Shown: one piece after another, positions 4,676 to 10,773 of the stretch
How positions within the stretch are numbered: the stretch's first letter is position 1
Layout of the letters: each line of letters begins with the position of its first letter
NCBI GenBank assembly: GCA_005885085.1
Contig: VAXY01000012.1
Location: forward strand, 1 to 10,773
Length of the DNA: 10,773 nt
Source of the DNA: Actinomycetota bacterium
GTDB lineage: Bacteria > Actinomycetota > Thermoleophilia > Gaiellales > Gaiellaceae
Direction of reading: 5' to 3'
Made by a program: the position numbers and the translations under genes
Notes under the pieces: model-generated
What the model saw: only the letters and a program-made list of their open reading frames with translations
Told to the model about the DNA's origin: nothing
Database searches by the model: none

Positions 4676-7027
4676 CTATGAACTTCGAGTAAGCGCGGCT
4701 GCGAAGCCGGGTCGCACGAGCCGCGGTGGCGCGGAGAGGCGCGCGTCCTTGACCGGCGGATTCCACGGCTCTGCGAGCGGCAGGGCTCCGAACGAGGCGA
4801 GCCGGCGCTCGTCCGCCACCTCGCCGTAGAGCGTCGTGCGCTGACGCGGGATGCGGCCCGCCGCGCGAATCAGCTCCTCCATCGCCTCCGGCGGAAACTC
4901 CTGGCCGTGCCGGGCGCCGGCCGCCCTCGAGATCGACTCGTTCATCAGCGTCCCACCGAGGTCATTGACCCCAGCGCGGAGCGCGGCGGCCACGCCTTCG
5001 CGCCCCAGCTTCACCCACGACACCTGGACGTTCGAGATCCACGGATGGAGCGCGAGCCGCGCGACGGCGTGCACGAGCAGCGTCTCGCCGAAGGTCGGCC
5101 CCGAGCGCGCGCGGCCCTGCAGCCACATCGGCGCCTCCATATGCACGAACGGCAGCGGCACGAACTCCGTGAAGCCGCCGCTGCGACGCTGCTGCTCGCG
5201 CGCCCGGATGAGGTGCCGCGCCCAGCTGAGCGGTTGCTCGACGTGGCCGAACATCATCGTCACGTTCGAGCGGAGTCCGGCACGGTGCGCCGTCTCGTGC
5301 ACCTCCAGCCACTGCGCGGTCGTGACCTTGTCCGGGCAGACGATGCGCCGAACCTCGTCGTCCAGGATCTCCGCCGCCGTCCCGGGCAGCGAGCCGAGGC
5401 CGGCGTCGCGCAAGTCGGCGAGATAGTGCTCGAGCGGAAGGCCGAGCGTCGCCGCTCCCTGCCAGATCTCGAGCGCCGAGAACGCATGCACGTGCAGACC
5501 CGGCACCGCCTCGCTGATCGCTCGCACGACCGACAGGTAGTAGTCGCCGGTGAAGGCCGGATGGATGCCGCCTTGCAGGCACACCTCGGTCGCGCCGCGC
5601 TCCCAGGCCTCCTCGCAACGGCGGATGATCTCGCCGTGCGGGACAAGGTACGGCGCGCCGCGCAGATTCGCGGCGAGCTTCCCCTTCGAAAACGCGCAGA
5701 AGCCGCAGCGGAAGTAACAGACGTTCGTGTACTGGATGTTGCGCGTGACGACGTACGTGACCTCGTCGCCGCAAACCTCGCGCCTGAGCCGGTCGGCGGC
5801 CGCAAGCACGCGCTCGCGCTCGTGCCCGCGCGCTCGGAACAGGCGCTCGAGCTCGTCCTCGCCGAGCTCGTCGCGCGTGTCGACGGGGAGCGCGTCGCGC
5901 GGGAAGAACGGAATGCCGCCGTCCTCGCCCGGCGACCAGCTGTCCTCGCGCGCGAGGCCGAGCGAGTCGGACGCGCGCAGCACCGCAGGCATGACCTGCG
6001 GGTCGAGCCACCGCCCTGAGATCCACTCGGGATACACCGGCAGCCGCGGGGCGAGCTCGAGCCCGCGGCTCTCGGTCGCAGCACGGAGGCGCTCCAGCTC
6101 CGGCCACGGCGCCTCGGGATTGACGTGGTCGATCGTGACGGGAGAGACGCCGCCCCAGTCGTCGATGCCCGCGTCGAGCAGCCGCGGAAAGTCGTCGAAC
6201 GACAGGTTCGGCGGCGCCTGGACGTGTGCGCTCGGGCCGAGCAGGATCCGAGCGACTGCGATCGTCCACAACAGCTCCTCGAGCGACGGCTCCGGCGCCG
6301 CGGCCATGCGCGTCCCAGGCTTCGCGCGGAAGTTCTGGACGATCACCTCCTGCACATGGCCGTGGCGCTCCGACAGGTCGCGGATCGCACGCAGTCCCTC
6401 CAGCCGCTCGGACCGCGTCTCGCCTATGCCGATCAGGACTCCGCTCGTGAACGGCACGCGCTCTTCGCCTGCCGCCGCGATCGTGTCGAGCCGCAGGCGC
6501 GGCGCCTTGTCCGGCGAGCCGAAGTGCGGGCCGCCGCGCGCAGAGAGCCGCTCCGACGCGGTCTCGAGCATCAGCCCCATCGACGCGCTGACGCCCCGCA
6601 GCCGGCGCACGTCCTCGCGCGTCATCACGCCGGGATTGAGGTGCGGAAGGAGCCCGGTCTCCTCGAGCACTGCGGCGGCGGCGCGGTGCAGGTAGTCGAG
6701 CGTCGTCTCACATCCGAGCGCGGCCAGCTCCTCGCGTGCGGCGCTGTACCGCAACTCGGGCTTGTCGCCGAGCGTGAAGAGCGCCTCGCGACAGCCAGCG
6801 GCCGCACCGGCACGCGCGATTCCCAGCACCTTGTCGAGCGTCACGTACGCGCGCTCGCCGCGGCGCGGCGGCCGGGCGAACGTGCAGTAGTGACAGACGT
6901 CGCGGCACAGCTTCGTCAGCGGGATGAAGACCTTCGGTGAATAGGTGACGAGGCGTCCGTGCCCCTCGTCCCGGAGCGCACGAGCCTCGGCACACAGATC
7001 CTCGAGCGGCCGGTCGAGCAGCTCCAT
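4676..7027 (-). CDS. fbiC: FO synthase, fused CofG-CofH (FbiC type)
   Basis: It makes 7,8-didemethyl-8-hydroxy-5-deazariboflavin (FO), the chromophore of coenzyme F420, from tyrosine and 5-amino-6-ribitylamino-uracil by two radical-SAM reactions. The product is 783 residues with two radical-SAM halves. The N-terminal CofG half has C41-x3-C45-x2-C48 (CRDVCHYC), then LIGIGETRSERLEGL and DDWGGVSPVTIDHVNPEAPW from 289. The C-terminal CofH half has C437-x3-C441-x2-C444 (CYFRCGFC), then CLQGGIHP, MMFGHVEQ and NDLGGTLMNESISRAAGA. Both 4Fe-4S cysteine triads are intact. I start at the ATG at 7027 (MELLDRPLEDL). The frame is open further upstream, to 7417, but that part has no family resemblance and runs opposite the next gene. 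A fused enzyme is typical of actinobacteria, whereas archaea use two separate proteins. No other F420 genes are in the window. It is convergent with lysA and divergent from the membrane-protein gene. Confidence 0.96.
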   Translation of the reverse strand: MELLDRPLEDLCAEARALRDEGHGRLVTYSPKVFIPLTKLCRDVCHYCTFARPPRRGERAYVTLDKVLGIARAGAAAGCREALFTLGDKPELRYSAAREELAALGCETTLDYLHRAAAAVLEETGLLPHLNPGVMTREDVRRLRGVSASMGLMLETASERLSARGGPHFGSPDKAPRLRLDTIAAAGEERVPFTSGVLIGIGETRSERLEGLRAIRDLSERHGHVQEVIVQNFRAKPGTRMAAAPEPSLEELLWTIAVARILLGPSAHVQAPPNLSFDDFPRLLDAGIDDWGGVSPVTIDHVNPEAPWPELERLRAATESRGLELAPRLPVYPEWISGRWLDPQVMPAVLRASDSLGLAREDSWSPGEDGGIPFFPRDALPVDTRDELGEDELERLFRARGHERERVLAAADRLRREVCGDEVTYVVTRNIQYTNVCYFRCGFCAFSKGKLAANLRGAPYLVPHGEIIRRCEEAWERGATEVCLQGGIHPAFTGDYYLSVVRAISEAVPGLHVHAFSALEIWQGAATLGLPLEHYLADLRDAGLGSLPGTAAEILDDEVRRIVCPDKVTTAQWLEVHETAHRAGLRSNVTMMFGHVEQPLSWARHLIRAREQQRRSGGFTEFVPLPFVHMEAPMWLQGRARSGPTFGETLLVHAVARLALHPWISNVQVSWVKLGREGVAAALRAGVNDLGGTLMNESISRAAGARHGQEFPPEAMEELIRAAGRIPRQRTTLYGEVADERRLASFGALPLAEPWNPPVKDARLSAPPRLVRPGFAAALTRSS

Positions 7028-7120
7028 CGTCCGGAGCCTACTCGGCGCCGTCCGGGCTACGGAGCCGGGCCGAGACAGTAGAGCCGTTACTCGAGCCGGC
7101 CGCTCGGGCAACATCTGCTC

Positions 7121-8719
7121 ATGGCCGGCGAGGCACGTAGCGAACTGATCCTCCCGGCAGCCATCGCCGGCTTTCTCGCTGCGGCGCTCGTCTGGCTGGG
7201 ACCGCCGGGGTCGGACGTGGCCGCGCACGTGTACCAGCGCGCTCTGTATCTGGACCACGGCTTCGTCCTGTGGAACAACTTCTGGTACGCCGGCCGGTAC
7301 AGCTTCGTCACCTACAGTGTCCTCTACTACCCGCTCGCGGCCGTCGTCGGCATCAAGCTCCTCGCGGTGCTGACGGTCGCGACCTCCGTCGTCGCCTTCG
7401 CCGCCGTCGTCAGGCACGAATGGGGCGAGCAGAGCAAGTGGTCGATCAGGGCGTTCGCCCTCGTGTGGGCGGTGCTCGTCCTCTCCGGGGCGTACCCCTT
7501 CATGCTGGGCAGCGCCCTCGCGCTCGTCGCGCTCTCGGCGTTGCAGCGGCGCCGGCGCGCTGCCTTTGCAGCCGGGGCGCTCGGAACCCTCGCTGCCAGC
7601 CCGCTCGCATTCCTCTTGCTCGTCGTCGTCTTGGCCGGCGTCGCCCTCGCACGCCGTCGTGACGCCGCCTCATTGGTCGCACCGGCGGCTGCAGTTGCGG
7701 CGATCGGCACCGCCGAGGTGGTGCTGCAGCGGATGTTCCCGGCGCACGGGACCTTTCCGTTTTCCACGGCGGAGTTCGCGGCCGCGGCCGCCTTCTGCCT
7801 GATCGGGATCGCCATGTGCTGGCGCGTCGCGCGCGCACGGCTGCTGCGGTGGCTGTTCGTCGTGTACCTCGTGGCCTGCAGCGCTGCGTTCGCGGTGCCC
7901 TCGCCGGTCGGTGAGAACATCGCACGCCTCAGGTTCGTGGCCGTGCCCCTCGCGGTGCTGACGCTGTCCCTGCGCGACTGGCGCCCCAGGTTCGTCTGCG
8001 TCGGGGCGTTGGCGCTCGCCGTGTCCTGGAACATCACGCCTCTGGCGGCGAGCTTCGCGCGAGGCGTCAACGATCCCGCTGCGAAGGCGTCGTACTGGCA
8101 ACCGGCGATCGACTACCTGCGCACGCACATGTCGCCTGCCTATCGCGCCGAGGCGGTGGACACGGCCGGGCACTGGCCCGCCAACTTTCTCGCGCGGGCG
8201 GGCATCCCGCTCGCGCGTGGTTGGTTCCGTCAGGAGGACTTTCCGCAGAACCGCGTCCTCTACGCACCTCTCGGCCCGGCGGCGTACGTCGCCTGGCTGC
8301 GCAGGATGAGTGTGCAGTTCGTCGTGCTCACGTCGGCGCGGCCCGACTACAGCGCACGCGCGGAAGCGCGGTTGCTCCGAAGCGGGCGCTCCAAGCTGAG
8401 GGTGGTACTGCGAACGGCGAACCTGACCGTCTTCGCCGTTCCGTCCCCGCGGCCGCTGATCAGCCCGCCCGGACGTGTGCTGAGGCTCGGTTACACGTCG
8501 ATGCGCCTCGCCGTCCCGCGCCGTGGGACCTACACCCTCGGCGTGACCTATTCGCCGTACTGGCACACACAGTCGGGCTGCGTGCAGCAACTGCCGGACG
8601 GGATGACGAAGCTCACCGTGCACCGGCCCGGCACGGTCTTGCTGCACTTCGCGGTGACGGCGTCGCGTGCGCTCGAGGCCATTGAAGGCGACGCCGTGCG
8701 CGCCTGTGCGAGCGGCTAG
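7121..8719 (+). CDS. Polytopic membrane protein with extracytoplasmic C-terminal half, function unknown
   Basis: I do not recognise a specific function. The product is 532 residues. By eye there are about 8-9 hydrophobic segments in residues 10-310 (roughly 10-27, 65-95, 110-142, 148-175, 183-203, 218-238, 243-262, 272-286, 292-310). A mostly soluble ~220-residue tail follows, with Trp/Tyr-rich stretches and beta-rich character near the end. After the first membrane segment comes GSDVAAHVYQRALYLDHG, then WNNFWYAGRYSF. An Asp-xx-xHis loop followed by W..GR/YP..Y resembles the first periplasmic loop of GT-C-type glycosyltransferases and of the membrane family annotated as PTPS-related. That makes a polyprenyl-phosphate-dependent sugar transferase or related envelope protein a reasonable but unproven guess. 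The start at 7121 lacks a clear ribosome binding site. The 93-nt gap to cofGH holds several GAGCC motifs and CGAGC-CGGCC-GCTCG, but no promoter I can defend. The gene is convergent with the next gene and their stop codons overlap. Confidence 0.8.
   Translation: MAGEARSELILPAAIAGFLAAALVWLGPPGSDVAAHVYQRALYLDHGFVLWNNFWYAGRYSFVTYSVLYYPLAAVVGIKLLAVLTVATSVVAFAAVVRHEWGEQSKWSIRAFALVWAVLVLSGAYPFMLGSALALVALSALQRRRRAAFAAGALGTLAASPLAFLLLVVVLAGVALARRRDAASLVAPAAAVAAIGTAEVVLQRMFPAHGTFPFSTAEFAAAAAFCLIGIAMCWRVARARLLRWLFVVYLVACSAAFAVPSPVGENIARLRFVAVPLAVLTLSLRDWRPRFVCVGALALAVSWNITPLAASFARGVNDPAAKASYWQPAIDYLRTHMSPAYRAEAVDTAGHWPANFLARAGIPLARGWFRQEDFPQNRVLYAPLGPAAYVAWLRRMSVQFVVLTSARPDYSARAEARLLRSGRSKLRVVLRTANLTVFAVPSPRPLISPPGRVLRLGYTSMRLAVPRRGTYTLGVTYSPYWHTQSGCVQQLPDGMTKLTVHRPGTVLLHFAVTASRALEAIEGDAVRACASG
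8716..8719. other. Overlapping stop codons of convergent genes in one CTAG
   Basis: The plus-strand TAG (8717-8719) and the minus-strand TAG (8718-8716) share the palindrome CTAG, so the membrane-protein gene and the substrate-binding-protein gene meet with no spacer. I see no hairpin with a T run around the junction. Transcripts from each side must therefore run into the other gene or end by a factor-dependent route. Confidence 0.9.
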
Positions 8720-9927
8720 CCGGGCTTCGTGGCGATGAGCTTGCCGAACGGATGCCAGGCCCTGTTCGACCAGCGCTGCAGGCGCACCTGGCTCAACGGA
8801 TAGCGGAACGTCGAGGTCGTGTGGATCACGATCCCCGGCAGCACGAACGGATTCCCCTTCTCCGACAGGTGCGTCGCGGCGCGCATCACGCCCTCGCGGG
8901 TCAGGTTACGCCCGGCTTTCTTCAGCGTGTCGACGAGCGTGTAGGCGGTGGCCATGCCTGCGGTGTAGTAGCCGTCCTGCAGGTCGCGTGAGCCGATGCC
9001 GCTGCCGTACTGCTTCAGGATCGACTGAAAGAGGCGAATACCCTTGTCACGCTTCCAGAGCGGGGCAGCCGGATCCTTGCCGAACACGATCGAGATCGAG
9101 CCGTTCGCCGCGCTCTGCGGCACGATCGCCATCAGTGCGGACGCCGACGAGACGTCGTTGACGAAGATCTGCGGCTTCCACCCCAGGCGAGACACGGCGT
9201 TGAACGCCTCCAGCGAGAACTTGCCGAAGGCGAAGATCATGAACACGTTCGCCTTGCTCGCCCTCAGCTGCGTCACCTCCGGCGTGACGTCGGTCGACGT
9301 CGGGTCGTAGCCGACCTTCGCGACGATCGCCTTTGCCTTCGGGCCCAGCCCGCGCTTCAGCCCGGCGAACAGATCGCGGCCGTAATCGTCGTCCTGGTAG
9401 AGAACGGCGATCTTCGGCTTCTTGACCTTCTTGACAACGTACTGCCCGTAGATTGCTCCCTCCTCCGAGTACGGCGGGATGTAGCCGATCGTCCACGGAT
9501 ACTTCTTGTAGTCGCGTCCAAAGGTGGTCGCGCCCGACGACACGAACAACTGCGGCACCTTCGCGTCGTTGAGCAGCTTGCGCACGGCGAGGTTGTTGCT
9601 GGTGCCGAGCGACGAGAACATCGCGAACACCTGCTCCTGCTGCACGAGCCGGATCGTGTTGTTGACGGCCCGGCCGGGGTCGTACCCGTCGTCGAGGTAG
9701 GTGAACTTGATCTTGCGGCCGAAGATCCCGCCCTTGGCATTGATGTAGTCGAAATAGGCGTCGATTCCTCGCGCGACGTTCCCGGCGATTGCGGCTTCGC
9801 CGCTGAGCGGGACGCTCGAGCCGATCTTGATCTCCGTCGACGTCACGCCCGGCGTCGTGAGCGGCCGCGCGCCGGCGGCGGTCGCGGTCAGTACTGCGAC
9901 CGCTCCACAGACGAGAAGCGCCCTCAC
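8716..9927 (-). CDS. ABC transporter substrate-binding protein, branched-chain amino acid type
   Basis: This is a periplasmic-binding-protein fold I family member (LivK-like, Peripla_BP_6) that would capture a solute outside the membrane and deliver it to the LivHM permease. The product is 403 residues. It starts with a Sec signal peptide, MRALLVCGAVAVLTATAAG, with a likely signal peptidase I site near AAGA-RP. The mature start follows the family pattern: STEIKIGSSVPLSG, then GIDAYFDYINAKGGIFGRKI and LDDGYDPGRAVNNTIRLV. The second lobe has PKIAVLYQDDDYGRDLFAGL, and DGYYTAGMATAYTLVDTLK follows. The start is a GTG directly after the permease stop; the codon before it is that TAG, so no upstream start is possible. 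AGTAGG lies 6 nt before it. No lipobox Cys is present, which is unusual if the host is a one-membrane Gram-positive. The family also carries amides, urea and aromatic compounds, so the ligand is not assigned. Confidence 0.93.
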   Translation of the reverse strand: MRALLVCGAVAVLTATAAGARPLTTPGVTSTEIKIGSSVPLSGEAAIAGNVARGIDAYFDYINAKGGIFGRKIKFTYLDDGYDPGRAVNNTIRLVQQEQVFAMFSSLGTSNNLAVRKLLNDAKVPQLFVSSGATTFGRDYKKYPWTIGYIPPYSEEGAIYGQYVVKKVKKPKIAVLYQDDDYGRDLFAGLKRGLGPKAKAIVAKVGYDPTSTDVTPEVTQLRASKANVFMIFAFGKFSLEAFNAVSRLGWKPQIFVNDVSSASALMAIVPQSAANGSISIVFGKDPAAPLWKRDKGIRLFQSILKQYGSGIGSRDLQDGYYTAGMATAYTLVDTLKKAGRNLTREGVMRAATHLSEKGNPFVLPGIVIHTTSTFRYPLSQVRLQRWSNRAWHPFGKLIATKPG

Positions 9928-10773
9928 CTACGACCTACTGTACAACCGGCTTGTCAGCGGGCCAAAGAGGCGCCGGAGCAGCCCGCCCACCCCGGTGGGC
10001 AGCACGATCATGACGATGATCAGGACGGCTCCGAAGATCACGCTCGACATCCCCAGCCGTTTCGGATCGAAGCTGACGGCCGGCAGGTGGTTGAGCCAAC
10101 GCGTCACGTCCGCGGCACGGAACTTCAGCACGTAGATCGCGGCGGCGCCGGCGATCGACCCGACGAGCGAATCGACTCCGCCGATCGCGAGTGCCGCAAC
10201 GAGGTAGACGGAGAGGATGATCGGGAAGACGTCCGGGTTCATGTAGCTGTTCGCGATCACGAAGAGCGAGCCGGCGACGCCCGCGTAGAACGCCGAGATC
10301 CCGAACGCGAGCGTCTTGTACAGCGCCAGGTTCACGCCCGACGATGCCGCCGCGATCTCGCTGTCGCGGATTGCCCGCAGGGCCCGCCCCACCTTACCGC
10401 GCAACAGCAGCCACGCCGCGACGAGCAGCACGAAGGCGATGCCCCACGTCAGGTAGTAGATCCAGTTGTCCGGCGTCGTGTTCAGGCCGTACGGCGCCTT
10501 GACCAGGCTCAAGATCTTGCCCGTGGTCCCTCCGAAGAACGCGTCGAACTTCTTCGGCAACTGCGGCACGGAGACGGCGATCCCGAACGTGATCAGCGCG
10601 AGGTACAGGCCGGAGAGGCGCAGCGCCGGGATGCCCACGAGCAACCCCGCGACGCCGGCCAGGAGCCCGGCGAGCGGGATCGTCCAGAGATCGCGGATGT
10701 GATGGCCGTGCACGCCGTCGACGGTGAGGATCGCCGTCGTGTAGCCGCCGACCGTCATGAAGGCGCCGTGGCC
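9928..10773 (-). CDS. livM: Branched-chain amino acid-type ABC permease, LivM-like (5' end outside window)
   Basis: This is an inner-membrane channel subunit of a LivHMGF-type importer. It has 281 visible residues and is open to the right edge: codons before the first in-window Met read GHGAF, the conserved sequence that in LivM follows the first membrane segments, so the Met at 10758 is internal. Visible features are GIPALRLSGLYLALITFGIA, a membrane segment near YYLTWGIAFVLLVAAWLLL, the cytoplasmic coupling loop GRALRAIRDSEIAAASSGVN that contacts the ATPase, then AFGISAFYAGVAGSLF, AIGGVDSLVGSIAGA and a final helix SVIFGAVLIIVMIVLPTGVGG. The stop TAG is immediately followed in the same frame by the GTG of the substrate-binding protein gene, so the two are one operon. 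livH and the ATPase genes are not in the window and may lie to the right. Confidence 0.93.
   Translation of the reverse strand, partial: GHGAFMTVGGYTTAILTVDGVHGHHIRDLWTIPLAGLLAGVAGLLVGIPALRLSGLYLALITFGIAVSVPQLPKKFDAFFGGTTGKILSLVKAPYGLNTTPDNWIYYLTWGIAFVLLVAAWLLLRGKVGRALRAIRDSEIAAASSGVNLALYKTLAFGISAFYAGVAGSLFVIANSYMNPDVFPIILSVYLVAALAIGGVDSLVGSIAGAAAIYVLKFRAADVTRWLNHLPAVSFDPKRLGMSSVIFGAVLIIVMIVLPTGVGGLLRRLFGPLTSRLYSRS
9934..9939 (-). promoter_or_regulatory. Ribosome binding site for the substrate-binding protein gene
   Basis: On the minus strand AGTAGG lies inside the last permease codons, 6 nt before the GTG start. It supports initiation at the GTG despite the zero-nucleotide gap to the preceding stop codon. 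Confidence 0.55.

Noticed and set aside
4907..6940. Long plus-strand frames (370 and 271 codons) opposite the FO synthase
   Set aside because: The minus strand encodes both radical-SAM halves with intact motifs; these are its shadows.
7028..7417. N-terminal extension of the FO synthase frame by about 130 codons
   Set aside because: The extra residues are low-complexity, unlike the family, and run antisense to the start of the membrane-protein gene. The ATG at 7027 gives the normal N-terminus.
1..10773. Mobile elements, CRISPR arrays, phage or defence genes, rRNA/tRNA genes
   Set aside because: I found no transposase or integrase motifs, no spaced direct repeats and no RNA gene signatures. 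All larger frames are accounted for by chromosomal housekeeping or transport genes.

Overview
This is a high-GC (roughly two-thirds or more G+C by eye), gene-dense chromosomal window, most likely from an actinobacterium. The lineage evidence is the fused CofG-CofH FO synthase for coenzyme F420, the order leuS then comEA, a bacterial-type LeuRS, and compact genes with some non-ATG starts. The deep-branching class Thermoleophilia (Gaiellales/Solirubrobacterales) is my best guess for the group; that is inference and would need a phylogeny. I see no mobile elements, CRISPR arrays, tRNA or rRNA genes.

Layout from left to right. (1) Minus strand, 1-2902: a leuS-comEA pair. leuS (342-2762) is followed by the start of comEA (from 280, running off the left edge), a DNA-uptake protein with one membrane anchor and an SLBB domain. 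Upstream of leuS is a compact leader: a candidate extended -10 promoter, a tiny ORF ending Leu-Leu-Leu-stop, a possible antiterminator, and a Rho-independent terminator with a T run just before the leuS ribosome binding site. This looks like leucine-responsive transcription attenuation of leuS, and it is the most interesting thing in the window. (2) Plus strand, 2902-4561: a small cupin protein directly followed by lysA (diaminopimelate decarboxylase, last step of lysine synthesis). Homology suggests that lysA starts at a CTG at 3305 rather than the GTG at 3365. (3) A strong hairpin at 4583-4623 separates lysA from the convergent FO synthase gene. (4) Minus strand, 4676-7027: the two-domain FO synthase (CofG+CofH, called FbiC in mycobacteria), which makes the deazaflavin chromophore of F420. 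(5) Plus strand, 7121-8719: an unrecognised polytopic membrane protein with a large extracytoplasmic C-terminal half, divergent from the FO synthase. Its stop codon overlaps the stop codon of the next gene inside one CTAG. (6) Minus strand, 8716 to the right edge: a branched-chain-amino-acid-type ABC transporter pair, permease (LivM-like, 5' end outside the window) then substrate-binding protein, abutting in frame as TAG-GTG.

The window is therefore mostly housekeeping: tRNA charging, lysine/peptidoglycan precursor synthesis, F420 cofactor synthesis and amino-acid-type uptake. The notable parts are regulatory and structural: the putative leuS attenuator, non-consensus residues in LeuRS active-site motifs, a 28-bp alternating purine-pyrimidine tract in lysA, and tight gene junctions. 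All intergenic spaces are under about 150 bp. The long ORFs antisense to leuS, cofGH and the membrane gene are codon-bias shadows typical of high-GC DNA.
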